A stretch of 64,000 bases of DNA from an uncultured Pelagibacteraceae bacterium (GTDB taxonomy: Bacteria > Pseudomonadota > Alphaproteobacteria > Pelagibacterales > Pelagibacteraceae), in assembly GCA_902599665.1 (NCBI GenBank), contig CACKGK010000005.1, forward strand, positions 18,281 through 82,280, in the 5' to 3' direction. A model generated the notes under the pieces. That model saw only the letters and a program-made list of their open reading frames with translations, was not told where the DNA came from and made no database searches. Shown here one piece after another: positions 42,390-55,814 of this stretch. Position numbers and translations under genes: made by a program. Every line of letters begins with the position of its first letter. Position 1 is the stretch's first letter.

Positions 42390-43010
42390 TTAGTATCTTT
42401 TTTCTAATTCTTTGATTGATGTTTCTGTAAATATTATTTTTTTAAACTTAGCTAAATCGTAAGCACTGAAATGATTAACATCAGTAATTTTTACATTTGG
42501 GATATTTTTTACTGATTTAAATATATTATCTTTAGACTTTTTATCAGCAATTATTATTGAATTTTTTGCTTCAAACTTTATTAGGATTTTGTTCATTTCT
42601 TTTGTTTTTAAAATTTGTTTTTCAAAGTCGTTCAAAATTATTAAGTCTTTTAAGTTATTTTTTTTTGTAATTAACGATGCTATACTTAATTTTTTTTCAC
42701 TTTTATTTAGCTTTCTCTTTTTGTGGTTTAATTCTCCTTTTGGACCATGCGCTACACCACCACCAACAAAGATGGGAGCCTTTTTACTTGCATGTCTTGC
42801 ATTACCTGTGCCTTTTTGAGCATAAATTTTTGATGTTGACCCTTTAATCTCATTTTTTTGTTTAGTTTTAGCTTTTCTACCTTTGTAATTTGCATTTGTT
42901 TTGTACAAAACATTACTAACAAGTTTATTATTTATTTTAGCTGCAATTATTTTATCAGATATGTCAATTGAGTCTCTTTTTCCATCTAAATTTAATTTAT
43001 CTATTTTCAT
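42390..43010 (-). CDS. rplD: 50S ribosomal protein L4
   Basis: KIYAQKGTGNARHASKKAPIFVGGGVAHGPKGELNH. Confidence 0.96.
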   Translation of the reverse strand: MKIDKLNLDGKRDSIDISDKIIAAKINNKLVSNVLYKTNANYKGRKAKTKQKNEIKGSTSKIYAQKGTGNARHASKKAPIFVGGGVAHGPKGELNHKKRKLNKSEKKLSIASLITKKNNLKDLIILNDFEKQILKTKEMNKILIKFEAKNSIIIADKKSKDNIFKSVKNIPNVKITDVNHFSAYDLAKFKKIIFTETSIKELEKRY

Positions 43011-43013
43011 AAT

Positions 43014-43721
43014 TTATTTTTTCTTATCTTTTATTTTTTTAGACTTTTCAAATATTTCTATTTTTTCAGGTATGGTTAGTTTGTTAATATTTTTTACCGA
43101 TTTTTTTAATAATACTTCAGAGTTTTTAGATCCGGGTATCGAACCTTTTAAATATATCAGTTCATTATCTAAATCAGTTTTAATTATTTCAAGATTTTGC
43201 ATTGTTCTTAATTTATCTCCCATATGACCAGCCATTTTTTTTCCTTTAAATACTTTTCCTGGGTCTTGGTTTTGTCCTGTAGATCCATGAGCTCTGTGAG
43301 ATATAGAAACACCGTGTGATGCTCTTAAGCCTCCAAAATTGTGTCTTTTCATAGCTCCTGCAAATCCCTTTCCTATGGTTTTTGCTCTCACATCAAGAAA
43401 CTTAACATCCTTAAATATTTCAATACCAAATTCATTGCCCTCTTTGTAGTCTGATAATTCTTTTACTCTAAATTCTTTTAATATTTTTTTTGCTTCTGTA
43501 TTTTTTTTTGCAAAGTATCCTTTCATTGATTTGGATAATTTTGAATTTTTAATTTTACCATAACCTACTTGAACAGCATTATAGCCTCTGTTTTCCTTAT
43601 CTATTAATTGAATGACTCGCCCTTTTTCTATCTTAAGAACAGTAACTGGCACAGATTGTCCACTTTTGAAAAACTCTCTGGTCATACCAATTTTTTTTCC
43701 TATCAGGCTTATTTCACTCAT
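43014..43721 (-). CDS. rplC: 50S ribosomal protein L3
   Basis: LIGKKIGMTREF; GFAGAMKRHNFGGLRASHGVSISHRAHGSTGQNQDPGKVFKGKKMAGHMG. Confidence 0.97.
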   Translation of the reverse strand: MSEISLIGKKIGMTREFFKSGQSVPVTVLKIEKGRVIQLIDKENRGYNAVQVGYGKIKNSKLSKSMKGYFAKKNTEAKKILKEFRVKELSDYKEGNEFGIEIFKDVKFLDVRAKTIGKGFAGAMKRHNFGGLRASHGVSISHRAHGSTGQNQDPGKVFKGKKMAGHMGDKLRTMQNLEIIKTDLDNELIYLKGSIPGSKNSEVLLKKSVKNINKLTIPEKIEIFEKSKKIKDKKK

Positions 43722-44029
43722 TAAATTTTAATCTCCACATCAACACCAGATGCTAAATCCAATTTCATTAGAGCTTCTACAGTGGCAGGCGTTGGTTCTA
43801 TAATATCAATTAATCTTTTGTGAGTTCTTGTTTCAAATTGTTCTCTACTTTTTTTATCAATATGAGGTGATCTTAATACAGTATATCTCTCTTTTTTTGT
43901 TGGGAGCGGAATTGGTCCTTTAATGTTAGCGCCTGTTCTTTTAACTGTATTTACAATTTCTTCAGTAGACTGATCTAATACCTTATTATCGTAGGCTCTA
44001 AGTTTAATTCTAATATTTTGTTGTTCCAT
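43721..44029 (-). CDS. rpsJ: 30S ribosomal protein S10
   Basis: [56 protein letters not shown]. Confidence 0.98.
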   Translation of the reverse strand: MEQQNIRIKLRAYDNKVLDQSTEEIVNTVKRTGANIKGPIPLPTKKERYTVLRSPHIDKKSREQFETRTHKRLIDIIEPTPATVEALMKLDLASGVDVEIKI

Positions 44030-44031
44030 AT

Positions 44032-46107
44032 TTAACCTGTTTTTTTTGTTACTTCGTCTTGGACATTTTGTGGCACTTTATCATAATGATCGAAGAACAT
44101 TGAATATTGAGCTCTTCCTTGTGACATAGATCTTAAATTGTTTATATAGCCAAACATATTTGCTAAAGGTACCATTGCAGTTATTACTGTAGCATTACCT
44201 CTTTGTTCCTGTGTACTAATTTGTCCACGTCTACTATTTAGATCACCTATTACATCACCCATATAATCCTCTGGTGTAACAACCTCGACTCTCATGATGG
44301 GCTCTAATAATTTTAGTGTTGCTTTAGTACACGCCTCTTTAAAACATTGTCTTGATGCAAGTTCAAATGCCAAGACACTTGAATCTACATCATGGTGTAA
44401 ACCATCAACAATTGTAACCTTATAATCAATCAATGGAAAGCCAGCCAAAATTCCTCCATCAGCAATTGTTTCTACACCTTTTTCAACACCTGGTATAAAT
44501 TCTTTAGGTATCGCTCCTCCTTTAATTTTGCTCTCAATTTCTCTACCCTTGCCAGGTTCAAGAGGTTCTACAGTAAGTTTAACTCTGGCAAACTGGCCAG
44601 CTCCACCACTTTGCTTTTTATGAGTATAATCATTTTCAGCAGAGGATAATATTGTTTCTCGGTATGCTACTTGAGGTGCACCCACATTAGCTTCAACTTT
44701 AAATTCTCTTTTCATTCTATCAACAATAATGTCAAGGTGTAGCTCACCCATCCCTTTAATAATTGTTTGTCCTGACTCTTCATCTGATGTTACTCTAAAA
44801 GAAGGGTCTTCTTTTGCTAACCTTCCTAAAGCTTCACCCATTTTTTCTTGATCTGCTTTTGTTTTAGGTTCAACTGCAATTTCTATAACAGGATCAGGAA
44901 ATTCCATAGGTTCTAGTAAAACTGGGGTTTCTTTATTCGCTAATGTGTGACCAGTAATTGTATTTTTTAAACCGGCAAGTGCTACTATATCTCCTGCATT
45001 AGCTTCTTTAATATCTTCCCTAGAATTAGCATGCATTAAAAGCATTCTTCCAACTCTTTCTTCCTTATCTTTTGATGTGTTATAAATTCCAGTACCAGAT
45101 TTAACAGTTCCAGAATAAATTCTTATAAATGTTAAACTTCCTACAAATGGATCATTTGCTACTTTAAAAGCTAAAGCTGAAAATGGAGCGCTATCTTCAA
45201 ATTTCATTTCAATTTCATCATCGGATCCAGGTTTTGTGCCTTTGATTGAACCAATGTCTTCGGGACTAGGTAGATAACTTACTACTGCGTCTAACAATGG
45301 TTGGACACCTTTATTTTTAAATGCAGAACCTGTTAACACTGGTACAAAATCAAATCCTAAACACCCTTTTCTTATACATTTTATCAAATCTTCTTCAGAA
45401 ATATCCTTTCCACCAAGATAATCTTCCATAAGCTTTTCGTCTTGCTCAACAGCAGTTTCAACCAATTCTTGTCTGTATTTCTGAGAGATTTCTTTTAAAT
45501 CATCAGGAATTTCCTTTAATTCCCAAGCTGCACCTAAATCTTCATTTTTCCAGACAATCGCTTTCATTTTGACTAAATCAACTACACCTTTTAATGAAGC
45601 TTCCACACCAATTGGAACTTGCATCACTAAAGGCTTTGCGCCAAGTCGATCTTTTATCATTCCTACGCATCTAAAAAAATCTGCCCCAGTTCTGTCTAAT
45701 TTATTTACGAAACAAATCCTTGGAACCTTATATTTATCTGCTTGTCTCCAAACTGTTTCAGATTGTGGTTCTACACCTGCCACACCATCAAATACAGCAA
45801 CAGCGCCATCTAATACTTTTAAAGATCTTTCTACCTCAATAGTAAAATCGACATGTCCCGGGGTATCGATAATATTAATTCTATGGTCATTCCAAAAACA
45901 AGTAGTTGCAGCAGAAGTAATAGTGATACCTCTTTCTTGTTCCTGTTCCATCCAATCCATAGTAGCTGCACCATCATGCACCTCACCTATTTTATGGCTC
46001 TTACCTGTATAGTATAGAATTCTTTCGGTAGTTGTAGTTTTACCAGCATCAATATGTGCCATGATACCTATGTTTCTGTATTTATCTAATGTGTGTGTTC
46101 TTGACAT
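44032..46107 (-). CDS. fusA: elongation factor G
   Basis: [59 protein letters not shown]. Confidence 0.99.
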   Translation of the reverse strand: MSRTHTLDKYRNIGIMAHIDAGKTTTTERILYYTGKSHKIGEVHDGAATMDWMEQEQERGITITSAATTCFWNDHRINIIDTPGHVDFTIEVERSLKVLDGAVAVFDGVAGVEPQSETVWRQADKYKVPRICFVNKLDRTGADFFRCVGMIKDRLGAKPLVMQVPIGVEASLKGVVDLVKMKAIVWKNEDLGAAWELKEIPDDLKEISQKYRQELVETAVEQDEKLMEDYLGGKDISEEDLIKCIRKGCLGFDFVPVLTGSAFKNKGVQPLLDAVVSYLPSPEDIGSIKGTKPGSDDEIEMKFEDSAPFSALAFKVANDPFVGSLTFIRIYSGTVKSGTGIYNTSKDKEERVGRMLLMHANSREDIKEANAGDIVALAGLKNTITGHTLANKETPVLLEPMEFPDPVIEIAVEPKTKADQEKMGEALGRLAKEDPSFRVTSDEESGQTIIKGMGELHLDIIVDRMKREFKVEANVGAPQVAYRETILSSAENDYTHKKQSGGAGQFARVKLTVEPLEPGKGREIESKIKGGAIPKEFIPGVEKGVETIADGGILAGFPLIDYKVTIVDGLHHDVDSSVLAFELASRQCFKEACTKATLKLLEPIMRVEVVTPEDYMGDVIGDLNSRRGQISTQEQRGNATVITAMVPLANMFGYINNLRSMSQGRAQYSMFFDHYDKVPQNVQDEVTKKTG

Positions 46108-46113
46108 ATTTTA

Positions 46114-46584
46114 TTACCATCTAAAATGGGCAAATGCTTTATTTGACTCTGCCATTTTGTGCGTATCTTCCTTTTTTTTAATAGCCGAACCTTTATTTTG
46201 ATAGGCATCATATATTTCGTTAAATATTTTATCAGACATTTTTTTGTCTTTTCGCTTTCTAGATGCATCAACTAACCATCTTAAGGCTAAAGCTTGTGAT
46301 CTTTTTGATTTAACTTCAACTGGAACTTGATAAGTTGCTCCACCAACTCTTCTAGATCTAACTTCAACTGTAGGTCTAATATTATTAATAGCATCATTAA
46401 AAACATTTAAAGGTTCATCTTTTGATTTACTTTTAATTTTTTCAATTGCATCGTAAATTATTTTTTCAGCTATAGTTTTTTTTCCATCAAACATAATAGA
46501 GTTTATTAACTTTGGTATAATTGTAGATTTATATTTAGGATCAATTACAGCTAGTTTTTTTGGAGCTTTTCTTTTTCTAGACAT
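46114..46584 (-). CDS. rpsG: 30S ribosomal protein S7
   Basis: [48 protein letters not shown]. Confidence 0.97.
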   Translation of the reverse strand: MSRKRKAPKKLAVIDPKYKSTIIPKLINSIMFDGKKTIAEKIIYDAIEKIKSKSKDEPLNVFNDAINNIRPTVEVRSRRVGGATYQVPVEVKSKRSQALALRWLVDASRKRKDKKMSDKIFNEIYDAYQNKGSAIKKKEDTHKMAESNKAFAHFRW

Positions 46585-46955
46585 TATTTACCTTTTTTTG
46601 CTCCATATAAAGAACGTCTTTGCTTTCTATTTGCAACACCTTGAGTGTCAAGATTTCCTCTTAAAATATGATATCTTACACCAGGCAAGTCTTTTACTCT
46701 TCCACCTCTTATTAAAACAACAGAGTGTTCTTGTAGGTTATGACCCTCTCCTGGAATGTACGCTGTAACCTCAAAACCATTAGATAGTCTTACACGAGCA
46801 ACTTTCCTAAGTGCAGAATTTGGTTTTTTTGGCGTCGTGGTATAAACTTTCACGCAAACGCCTCTTTTTAATGGTTGCTTTTGTAAAGCTGGAACCTTGT
46901 TTCTGGTAATCTGTTTATCTCTTCTTTTTCTAACTAACTGATTTATAGTTGGCAT
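46584..46955 (-). CDS. rpsL: 30S ribosomal protein S12
   Basis: [70 protein letters not shown]. Confidence 0.99.
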   Translation of the reverse strand: MPTINQLVRKRRDKQITRNKVPALQKQPLKRGVCVKVYTTTPKKPNSALRKVARVRLSNGFEVTAYIPGEGHNLQEHSVVLIRGGRVKDLPGVRYHILRGNLDTQGVANRKQRRSLYGAKKGK

Positions 46956-46988
46956 AAAATTTTTAAAATTAAATTGTATTTTTGATGA

Positions 46989-47034
46989 AAATAACTGGCA
47001 TGTTATTTATGGCAGCGTTTAGTGCTCTAGTCAC
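46989..47034 (-). promoter_or_regulatory. two small inverted repeats in the putative rpsL leader
   Basis: AAATAAC-6 nt-GTTATTT (46989..47008) and AGTG-7 nt-CACT (47020..47034). Confidence 0.35.
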
Positions 47035-47058
47035 TACATTCCAACCAAAAACATGGCA

Positions 47059-47086
47059 AAAATACATAAGAAATTATATTTGTCAA
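47059..47086 (-). promoter_or_regulatory. putative sigma70-type promoter upstream of rpsL
   Basis: Minus strand TTGACA-16 nt-TATTTT in the 160-nt rpoC/rpsL spacer. Confidence 0.5.
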
Positions 47087-47115
47087 ACTAAATAAAAACT
47101 AAAAAGTTCCCTAAA

Positions 47116-50100
47116 TTACTGGTTTATTTGAGCTTCAGAGGTATCAAGGGTTTCTTGATCAGATAAAAACTTTTGATCGTCTTCTAGGGCTTTTTTATTC
47201 CAAGAGCTCTTTATTGCACCTGTTCCCGCTGGCACCAGTCTTCCAACAATTACATTCTCTTTCAATCCTGAGAGTTTATCAACCTTACCTTTTATCGCTG
47301 CATCTGTTAATACTCTTGTTGTTTCTTGGAAGGAAGCTGCTGATATAAAAGATTCTGTTTGTAAAGAAGCTTTTGTTATACCCATTAGCACTCTCTCACC
47401 AACCGCAGGTTTCTTTCCTTCTGCAATAAGTTCATCATTCATATTATCAAATTTGATTCTATCTACTACTTCACCAGGTAATAATTTACTATCTCCTGTT
47501 TCTTTAACCTCAATTTTTTTAAGCATTTGTCTTAAAATAGTTTCAATATGTTTATCATTTATAATTACTCCCTGAAGCCTATAAACATCTTGAACCTGGT
47601 TAACAAAATACTCAGTAAGTTCCTCTATTCCTAATATTCTCAATATATCATGTGGCAATGGTTGACCGTCTAATAGATATTCACCTTTTTTAATTTTTTC
47701 ACCCTGGTTAAAATTAATATGTTTACCTTTTGGAATTAAATAGCTTGAGGTATCACCATTTTCTGACTCTATTGTTACTTTTTGTTTTCCTCTAACCTCT
47801 TTACCGAAAATAACACTGCCATCGTTTTCAGCAATGATTGCGCTATCTTTGGCTTTTCTTGCTTCAAATAATTCAGCAACTCTTGGTAATCCTCCAGTAA
47901 TATCTTTTGTTTTTGTTGTTTCTTTTGGTAGTCTTGCTATTACATCACCAGCTGATATTTTTGCTCCATCCTTTACAGATAAAATTGAGTCTGGAACTAG
48001 ATAATATCTTGCTTCGTTATCATCAGCTTTTTTAATTACATTTCCTTTTGCGTCTCTTAGTGTAATTCTTGGTTTAAGATCAGTATTTTTAGATTGTGTT
48101 TTCCAATCAACAACTGCTTTTGTAGAAATACCTGTTGCATCATCAACAGTTTCAGCAATTGAAACGCCATCTATTAGATCAACATAGTTAACAATACCAT
48201 CTTTTTCAGCAATAACTGGTGTTGTGTATGGATCCCATTCACAAATTTTTGCACCTTTTTTAACTTTTTGATCATTTTCAAAAAATAGTTTTGAGCCATA
48301 AGGAACTTTGTAAGATGCAACTTGTAAACCATTATCATCCTCAATTGATATCTCCGTGTTTCTCCCCATAACAATTTGATTATTTTTTGAATCTTTAATT
48401 AAATTGGTATTAACAATTTTAAGAGTTCCCTCTGAGTTTGATACTATTTGAGACTCTTGTTTTACCGAAGCCGTTCCACCAACGTGAAATGTTCTCATAG
48501 TTAACTGGGTTCCAGGTTCTCCAATTGATTGTGCAGATATCATTCCAATAGCTTCTCCTACATGCACCATTTTTCCTCTAGATAAATCTCTTCCATATGA
48601 AGTTGCACAAACACCTTCTTTTGCGCCACATGTCATTACTGAATATACATTTATACTTTTAACCCCAGCTGCATCAATTTTCTCACATCCAGCTTCATCT
48701 ATCATTTCATCTTTTTTTATTAAAACTTCACCTGTTAATGGATTTTTTATTTCTTTTGCAGCAACTCTTCCTAAAGCTCTTTCAGATAGACTTACCATAA
48801 TATTACCACCCTCTAGAACTTCTGTAAGTTTTATTGAACCACACTTCATATCACATTTAGGTTTAGTAATTGTTAAATCCTGGGCAACATCACATAATCT
48901 TCTAGTCAAATATCCTGAGCTTGCAGTTTTAAGAGCTGTATCAGCTAAACCTTTTCTAGCACCATGTGTTGAGTTAAAATATTCTAGAGCTGTAAGACCT
49001 TCTTTAAAGTTCGATGTAATTGGAGTTTCAATAATTTCACCCGATGGTTTTGCTATTAAACCTCTCATACCTGCCAATTGTTTCATTTGTGCAGCTGATC
49101 CTCTAGCACCGCTATCAGCCATCATAAATACTGAATTGATTTTTAACCCATCTTCTGTAACTTCTGTTGCTGAGATTCTCTTCATCATCTCAGATGCAAC
49201 TCTATCAGTACATTTAGACCAAGCATCAATAACTTTATTGTACTTTTCTCCTCTTGTAATAAGTCCTTCTGCGTATTGACCTTCATAATCAGCAATTAAT
49301 TTTTTTGTTTCATCTATTAGTTGTTCTTTATTATCTGGGATTAATAGATCATCTTTTCCAAATGAAATTCCAGCTTTAAATGCATGCTTAAACCCAATAT
49401 CTTTTAATTTGTCACAAAAAATTACAGTACTTTTTTGACCTGAAAATCTAAATACATGATCTATAACTTCTGAAACTATTTTTTTTGGAAGTAATCTATC
49501 AATTAATGCAAATCTGTTATTTACATTTTTTGGAATTATACTTGATAATAAAAATCTTCCAGCCGTACTTATATGTTTTTCAAATTTGACGTTTCCTTTT
49601 TCATCAGTAGTTTCAAATCTAGACACAATTCTTGAATGCACCTTTATTTGCCCTGTTTCTAATGCATGCTCTATTTCGGATGTGTTTACAAAATATCCTT
49701 CAATTCTCTCCGTTTGAACTGGAGGTTGTGATAAATAATAAATTCCTAATATCATATCCTGACTAGGTACAATTATTGGTTTACCATTAGAAGGACTTAA
49801 GATGTTGTTTGTCGACATCATCAATACTCTTGCCTCTAATTGTGCCTCTAAACTTAGAGGTACATGTACTGCCATTTGATCACCATCAAAATCTGCATTA
49901 AATGCAGCACAAGTTAATGGATGAAGTTCTATTGCGTTACCTTCAATCAATTTAGGCTCGAAAGCTTGCACACCTAATCTATGAAGTGTTGGTGCTCTGT
50001 TTAATATTACTGGGTGTTCTCTTACAATTAATTCAAGAGCATCCCAAACCTCGGTTCTTTCTTTTTCAACTAATTTTTTTGCCTGTTTAATTGTTGATGC

Positions 50101-51282
50101 TAAACCTAATTTGTTTAATCTTGCGTACAAAAATGGCTTAAATAATTCTAAAGCCATTTTTTTAGGTAAACCACATTCATGTAATTTAAGATCAGGTCCA
50201 ACTACAATTACTGATCTTCCTGAGTAGTCTACTCTTTTACCTAAAAGATTTTGTCTAAATCTGCCCTGCTTTCCTTTTAACATTTCAGCTAAAGATTTAA
50301 GAGGTCTTTTACCAGTACCAGTTATTACTCTTCCTCTTCTTCCATTATCAAAAAGTGCATCTACTGACTCTTGCAGCATTCTTTTCTCATTTCTAACAAT
50401 AATGTCGGGTGCTTTTAAATCTATTAACCTCTTTAATCTATTATTTCTATTTATTACTCTTCTATATAAATCATTTAAATCAGATGTAGCAAAACGGCCG
50501 CCATCTAATGGCACTAGTGGCCTTAATTCTGGTGGTATGACAGGTACGGTTGTTAATATCATCCATTCTGGTTTGTTACCTGTTTCAATAAAGGACTCAA
50601 TTAATTTTAGTCTTTTAATTGATCTTTCTTCGTTAACTTTTGATTTTGTTTCTTTAATATTTTTAATTAATTTTTCTCTTTCTTCCTCCAAATTTATTGA
50701 TTTAAGGATTTCTAAAATAGCTTCTGCACCAATACCAGCTGTAAATGCTTCTTCTCCATAGTCATCTTGGTACTTAATTAGTTCCTCCTCACCTAGTAGC
50801 TGATTTTTCTTTAGACCTGTTAATCCAGGTTCAATGACAATAAAGTTTTCAAAATATAGAACACGTTCTACTTCCTTTAATTTCATATCAACAACTAAAG
50901 AAATTCTACTTGGCAAAGATTTTAAGAACCAAATATGAGCAACTGGGGTTGCAAGATTAATATGCCCCATTCTTTCACGTCTAACATTTGATTTTGTGAC
51001 CTCTACTCCACATTTTTCACAGATTATTCCTCTGAATTTCATCCTTTTATATTTACCACATAGACACTCATAATCCTTTATTGGGCCAAAAATTCTAGCA
51101 CAAAACAAACCATCTTTTTCAGGTCTGAAAGTTCTATAATTAATTGTCTCAGGTTTTTTAATTTCACCAAATGTCCATGATTTTATTTTTTCGGGACTTG
51201 CTAGTGTGATTTTAATACTATTGAAATTTTGTGCTTCAGATATTTCTGAGGATTTAAATAGATCTGTTAATTCTTTACTCAT
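47116..51282 (-). CDS. rpoC: RNA polymerase beta' subunit
   Basis: [22 protein letters not shown] Zn site; [16 protein letters not shown]. Confidence 0.99.
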   Translation of the reverse strand: MSKELTDLFKSSEISEAQNFNSIKITLASPEKIKSWTFGEIKKPETINYRTFRPEKDGLFCARIFGPIKDYECLCGKYKRMKFRGIICEKCGVEVTKSNVRRERMGHINLATPVAHIWFLKSLPSRISLVVDMKLKEVERVLYFENFIVIEPGLTGLKKNQLLGEEELIKYQDDYGEEAFTAGIGAEAILEILKSINLEEEREKLIKNIKETKSKVNEERSIKRLKLIESFIETGNKPEWMILTTVPVIPPELRPLVPLDGGRFATSDLNDLYRRVINRNNRLKRLIDLKAPDIIVRNEKRMLQESVDALFDNGRRGRVITGTGKRPLKSLAEMLKGKQGRFRQNLLGKRVDYSGRSVIVVGPDLKLHECGLPKKMALELFKPFLYARLNKLGLASTIKQAKKLVEKERTEVWDALELIVREHPVILNRAPTLHRLGVQAFEPKLIEGNAIELHPLTCAAFNADFDGDQMAVHVPLSLEAQLEARVLMMSTNNILSPSNGKPIIVPSQDMILGIYYLSQPPVQTERIEGYFVNTSEIEHALETGQIKVHSRIVSRFETTDEKGNVKFEKHISTAGRFLLSSIIPKNVNNRFALIDRLLPKKIVSEVIDHVFRFSGQKSTVIFCDKLKDIGFKHAFKAGISFGKDDLLIPDNKEQLIDETKKLIADYEGQYAEGLITRGEKYNKVIDAWSKCTDRVASEMMKRISATEVTEDGLKINSVFMMADSGARGSAAQMKQLAGMRGLIAKPSGEIIETPITSNFKEGLTALEYFNSTHGARKGLADTALKTASSGYLTRRLCDVAQDLTITKPKCDMKCGSIKLTEVLEGGNIMVSLSERALGRVAAKEIKNPLTGEVLIKKDEMIDEAGCEKIDAAGVKSINVYSVMTCGAKEGVCATSYGRDLSRGKMVHVGEAIGMISAQSIGEPGTQLTMRTFHVGGTASVKQESQIVSNSEGTLKIVNTNLIKDSKNNQIVMGRNTEISIEDDNGLQVASYKVPYGSKLFFENDQKVKKGAKICEWDPYTTPVIAEKDGIVNYVDLIDGVSIAETVDDATGISTKAVVDWKTQSKNTDLKPRITLRDAKGNVIKKADDNEARYYLVPDSILSVKDGAKISAGDVIARLPKETTKTKDITGGLPRVAELFEARKAKDSAIIAENDGSVIFGKEVRGKQKVTIESENGDTSSYLIPKGKHINFNQGEKIKKGEYLLDGQPLPHDILRILGIEELTEYFVNQVQDVYRLQGVIINDKHIETILRQMLKKIEVKETGDSKLLPGEVVDRIKFDNMNDELIAEGKKPAVGERVLMGITKASLQTESFISAASFQETTRVLTDAAIKGKVDKLSGLKENVIVGRLVPAGTGAIKSSWNKKALEDDQKFLSDQETLDTSEAQINQ

Positions 51283-51285
51283 ATA

Positions 51286-54200
51286 TTAATTAAGCTCCAC
51301 ATTTAATGCTAATGATTTAATTTCTTTCACCAAAACATTGAATGACTCTGGTATACCAGACTCAAAATTTTCCTCACCTTTAACTATAGTTTCATATACT
51401 TTAACTCTTCCAGCAACATCATCTGATTTTACAGTTAATATTTCTTGAAGTGTGTAAGATGCTCCATAAGCTTCTAACGCCCAAACCTCCATTTCTCCAA
51501 ATCTTTGTCCTCCCAATTGAGCTTTTCCACCAAGTGGTTGTTGTGTAACTAAACTGTATGGGCCTGTTGATCTTGCGTGTATTTTATCTTCAACTAAGTG
51601 ATGTAATTTTAACATATAAATTATGCCAACAGTTACAGGTCTATCAAATTTTTCTCCCGTTCTTCCATCCCACAAAGTTGATTGACCAGAATTAGGTAAT
51701 TTTGCTAATTCTAGCATTTTTGTGACGTCTTTCTCTTTTGCACCATCAAAAACTGGTGTAGATATTGGAATTCCACTTTGAATGTTTTCACACAGATCTT
51801 TAAATTCAGTGTTACTCAATGTATCAATATTTTCTGAGTAAACTTCATCCCCATAAACTGATTTTAAAAATTTAGAAATTTTTTCCTCTTTCTCTATTTT
51901 TTTTTGATTCTGTTGTATCAAATCATTTAACTGTTCTCCCAATTCTTTACAAGACCAACCTAAATGAGTTTCTAATATTTGACCAACATTCATTCTACTT
52001 GGTACTCCTAATGGGTTCAAAACGATGTCTACAGGTTTACCATTTTCTCTATAAGGCATGTCTTCAACAGGAACTATTTTACTAACAACTCCTTTGTTAC
52101 CATGTCTTCCTGACATTTTATCACCAGGTCTTAACCTTCTTTTAATTGCTACAAAGACTTTTACCATTTTCATTACGCTTGGCAGCAGATCATCGCCTTG
52201 CCTTATTTTTAAAACCTTATCTTCAAATCTTTCTTGAATATCGTTTTTAGCTTTCTCATATTGAGATCTAAGTTGATATAATGCGTCCAATTTCTTTGAA
52301 TCTTCTACAGAAATTTTTAGTAAGTCAGAAACAGGTAAACTAAAAATTATTTCCTCATTTAAATTTGTACCTTCTTTGTAATTCTTTATTTTTTTATTTA
52401 ATTTTGTATTATTTAATATAGACGAAGCTCTTTGTTTAATGCTTCTTTCTAAAATTTCCTCTTCAACGTTTTTATCTTGCTGAACACTCTCAATCTCAGC
52501 TCTTTCAATAGTAATTGATCTCTCATCTTTCTCAATACCATGTCTATTGAATACTCTAACATCAACTACTATACCTCCGCTCCCACTAGGCATTTTTAAT
52601 GAAGTATCAGTTACGTCAATAGCCTTTTCCCCAAATATTGACCTCAAAAGTTTCTCTTCAGGACCAGAAGCTGAGTCTCCTTTAGGAGTTACTTTACCAA
52701 CAAGAATATCACCTGGCTTTACTTCGGCGCCTATATATACAATTCCAGACTCATCAAGGTTTTTTAAAGCCTCTTCATTTATGTTTGGAATATCTCTTGT
52801 TATGTCTTCTTCACCTAATTTAGTATCTCTTGCCATAACTTCATATTCCTCAATATGTATTGAGGTAAATACATCATCTGTAACACATCTCTCAGATATG
52901 AGTATTGAGTCTTCAAAATTATAACCCTGCCAAGGCATGAATGCTACAGTAACATTTTTGCCTAAAGCTAGTTCTCCAATTTTTGTTGATGGTCCGTCAG
53001 CAATAATATCACCAGATTTAACTTTATCTCCTACTCTCACTAAAGGTTTTTGGTTTATACAAGTGTTTTGATTAGACCTCTTAAATTTTTGTAAATTATA
53101 AATATCAACTCCAGACTGAGAATAATCTTTTTCATTTGAAGCTTTAATTACAATTCTTTTTCCATCAATTTTATCAACAATTCCGTCTCTTCTAGCAACA
53201 ATTGTTACTCCAGAGTCTAGTGCAACATCACTTTCAATTCCTGTACCAACAAGTGGAGCCTCTGGTTTTAATAATGGCACAGCTTGTCTCATCATGTTAG
53301 ATCCCATTAAAGCTCTGTTTGCATCATCGTTTTCTAAAAACGGAATTAATGATGCAGCTACTGAAACTAATTGCTTGGGAGACACATCTATATAATCTAT
53401 ATTTTCAGGTTTAGATAATATAAAATCTAAATTTGCTCTGCTTGAAACCAATTCCTCAGTAAATTTTCCATTTTTGTCTAAAACTGAATTAGCTTGTGCA
53501 ATCGTATATTTAGTTTCGTCCATTGCAGATAGATATTCTATCTTGTCTTGTACAACACCATTTTCAACTTTTTTATAAGGACTTTCAATAAAACCATATT
53601 TATTTATTTTGGAATATGTGGACAAACTATTAATCAACCCTATGTTTGGACCTTCTGGGGTTTCGATTGGACATATACGACCATAATGAGTTGGGTGTAC
53701 GTCTCTAACTTCAAAACCAGCTCTTTCTCTTGTAAGTCCCCCTGGACCTAGTGCCGAAACTCTTCTCTTATGAGTAATTTCAGATAATGGATTAGTTTGA
53801 TCCATAAACTGAGAAAGTTGTGAAGTTGCAAAAAAATCTTTCAATGAAATAGTTAATGGCTTAGCATTAATTAAATCTTGTGGCATTGCCGACTCAACAT
53901 CGAGTGTAGTCATTTTCTCTTTTATTGCTCTTTCCATTCTATAAACACCAATTCTGGCTTGATTTTCTACAAGTTCACCAACAGACCTAACTCTTCTATT
54001 TCCTAAATGATCAATATCATCTATTTCATCTTTCCCATCTCTTAGATCTAGCATTTTCCTGATAATAGCCAAAATATCATCATTTCTTAAAATTGTAATT
54101 TTATCTGAACAATTTAAATCCAATCTAGAGTTCATTTTTACTCTACCTACATCAGATAAGTCGTATCTATCAGAGCTAAAAAATAAGTTATTAAAAATTT

Positions 54201-55374
54201 GTGTTGCAATTTCAATTGTTGGTGGTTCGCCAGGTCTTAATACTTTATAAATTTCTGTGATTGCTTCATTTTTACTCTCATTTTTATCGTTTAAAATTGT
54301 GTTAAGTAAATAAGGTCCCTTAGATATAGAATTAGTTTTAGCAACATTTATTACTTTTAAATTTGCCTCCAAAAACTTTTGAATAATAGTTTCGTTTAAT
54401 TCCGTTCCAATTTTGAAAGTATCCTCACCCAATACAATTTCCTCTTGCAAGTATTTGCCATATAATGAACTATTTGATACTAAAATTTCTTTTAGACCCT
54501 CATTCTGTAGTTTTTTAGCAGTCAAAAAGTTAATTTGATCACCAATTTTGACTAATGTTTTATTATTTTTAGCGTCAATTATCTCCTCCGAAAAATTTTT
54601 TGATTTATAATTTTCAGGATCAAATTTTGTTTTCCATTTTTTTGCGTTTGAGTCATAAGAAAAGACCTGTTTTTCATAAAATTCATTTACAATATCTGGT
54701 TTACTAAATCCTAATGCTTGTAATAGAGTAGTAACAAAAATTTTTTTTTTTCTATCAATTCTAAAGTATAAAAAATCCTTAACATCATATTCAAAATCTA
54801 ACCAAGATCCACGGTTGGGTATAACCCTACAATTAAATAAAAGTTTTCCACTTGCATGTGATTTACCTTTATCATGATCAAAGAATACCCCTGGACTCCT
54901 GTGCATTTGGTTAACAACTACTCTTTGAACTCCATTGGTTATAAAGGTTCCACTATTAGTCATCATTGGAACTTCACCCATATAAACTTCTTGCTCTTTG
55001 GCAGATAAAATATCTTTAGTATTTTTTTCTTGATCAATTTCGTAAACTACAAGTCGTAAGGTGCATTTTAATGCAGCTGAATATGTTAAGCCTCTAGTAA
55101 TACATTCTTCTACATCAAATTTTGGTTTTTCAAGTTTATATGATAAATATTCAAGTGTGGCCTTATCATTTAAATCTTCAATTGGAAAAATACTTTTAAA
55201 TACTCTGTCAAAGCCTTTTGTTAAATGTTGTTCAATATCATCTTTAAATTCTGTTAGCTCTTTATAAGAATTTTTTTGAACTTCTATTAAATTAGGTATT
55301 GATAAACTTTCCTTGAGTTTTCCAAAACTTTTTCTAATATTTTTTTTTTCAGTAAAAGATAATTGCATAAACAT
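51286..55374 (-). CDS. rpoB: RNA polymerase beta subunit
   Basis: [84 protein letters not shown]. Confidence 0.99.
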   Translation of the reverse strand: MFMQLSFTEKKNIRKSFGKLKESLSIPNLIEVQKNSYKELTEFKDDIEQHLTKGFDRVFKSIFPIEDLNDKATLEYLSYKLEKPKFDVEECITRGLTYSAALKCTLRLVVYEIDQEKNTKDILSAKEQEVYMGEVPMMTNSGTFITNGVQRVVVNQMHRSPGVFFDHDKGKSHASGKLLFNCRVIPNRGSWLDFEYDVKDFLYFRIDRKKKIFVTTLLQALGFSKPDIVNEFYEKQVFSYDSNAKKWKTKFDPENYKSKNFSEEIIDAKNNKTLVKIGDQINFLTAKKLQNEGLKEILVSNSSLYGKYLQEEIVLGEDTFKIGTELNETIIQKFLEANLKVINVAKTNSISKGPYLLNTILNDKNESKNEAITEIYKVLRPGEPPTIEIATQIFNNLFFSSDRYDLSDVGRVKMNSRLDLNCSDKITILRNDDILAIIRKMLDLRDGKDEIDDIDHLGNRRVRSVGELVENQARIGVYRMERAIKEKMTTLDVESAMPQDLINAKPLTISLKDFFATSQLSQFMDQTNPLSEITHKRRVSALGPGGLTRERAGFEVRDVHPTHYGRICPIETPEGPNIGLINSLSTYSKINKYGFIESPYKKVENGVVQDKIEYLSAMDETKYTIAQANSVLDKNGKFTEELVSSRANLDFILSKPENIDYIDVSPKQLVSVAASLIPFLENDDANRALMGSNMMRQAVPLLKPEAPLVGTGIESDVALDSGVTIVARRDGIVDKIDGKRIVIKASNEKDYSQSGVDIYNLQKFKRSNQNTCINQKPLVRVGDKVKSGDIIADGPSTKIGELALGKNVTVAFMPWQGYNFEDSILISERCVTDDVFTSIHIEEYEVMARDTKLGEEDITRDIPNINEEALKNLDESGIVYIGAEVKPGDILVGKVTPKGDSASGPEEKLLRSIFGEKAIDVTDTSLKMPSGSGGIVVDVRVFNRHGIEKDERSITIERAEIESVQQDKNVEEEILERSIKQRASSILNNTKLNKKIKNYKEGTNLNEEIIFSLPVSDLLKISVEDSKKLDALYQLRSQYEKAKNDIQERFEDKVLKIRQGDDLLPSVMKMVKVFVAIKRRLRPGDKMSGRHGNKGVVSKIVPVEDMPYRENGKPVDIVLNPLGVPSRMNVGQILETHLGWSCKELGEQLNDLIQQNQKKIEKEEKISKFLKSVYGDEVYSENIDTLSNTEFKDLCENIQSGIPISTPVFDGAKEKDVTKMLELAKLPNSGQSTLWDGRTGEKFDRPVTVGIIYMLKLHHLVEDKIHARSTGPYSLVTQQPLGGKAQLGGQRFGEMEVWALEAYGASYTLQEILTVKSDDVAGRVKVYETIVKGEENFESGIPESFNVLVKEIKSLALNVELN

Positions 55375-55380
55375 TTAAAC

Positions 55381-55400
55381 ACTGAATAGCATTATTCAGT
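55381..55400 (-). promoter_or_regulatory. perfect hairpin in the rplL-rpoB spacer, candidate processing site or attenuator
   Basis: ACTGAATA-GCAT-TATTCAGT: 8-bp perfect stem with tetraloop; no following U-tract seen. Confidence 0.55.
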
Positions 55401-55423
55401 ATCTGGATTCTTTCTTTTTAAAT

Positions 55424-55795
55424 TTACTTAAGTTCTACTGTTGCGCCTGCTGCTTCTAACTTAGATTTAATTTCTTCAGCTTCTTTTTTATTCACACCTG
55501 TTTTAACTTCTTTAGGTGCTCCTTCAACTAGGTCTTTTGCTTCTTTTAATCCAAGTTCAGTTATTGCTCTCACTTCTTTAATAACATTAATTTTCTTATC
55601 ACCTGCAGCAGCAAGAATTATTGTAAAATCATCTTTGGTTTCGGCTGGTGCGTCTCCACCTACGGCAGCAGGTGCTGCAGCAACAGCAGCTGCTGCTGTA
55701 ACTCCCCATTTTTCCTCTAATTGTTTTGAAAGCTCAGCTGCTTCTACAACAGTCAAACTTGATAAATCTTCTATAATTTTATTTAAGTCAGCCAT
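55424..55795 (-). CDS. rplL: 50S ribosomal protein L7/L12
   Basis: [22 protein letters not shown]; Ala-rich hinge; [31 protein letters not shown]. Confidence 0.98.
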   Translation of the reverse strand: MADLNKIIEDLSSLTVVEAAELSKQLEEKWGVTAAAAVAAAPAAVGGDAPAETKDDFTIILAAAGDKKINVIKEVRAITELGLKEAKDLVEGAPKEVKTGVNKKEAEEIKSKLEAAGATVELK

Positions 55796-55814
55796 AATAA
55801 TCTTTTGTCCCTAG

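Noticed and set aside
46086-46271. 61-aa minus-strand ORF overlapping rpsG end and fusA start
   Set aside because: Out-of-frame translation within rpsG; rpsG and fusA explain the region.
48174-48374. 66-aa minus-strand ORF inside rpoC
   Set aside because: Alternative frame inside rpoC with no recognisable features.
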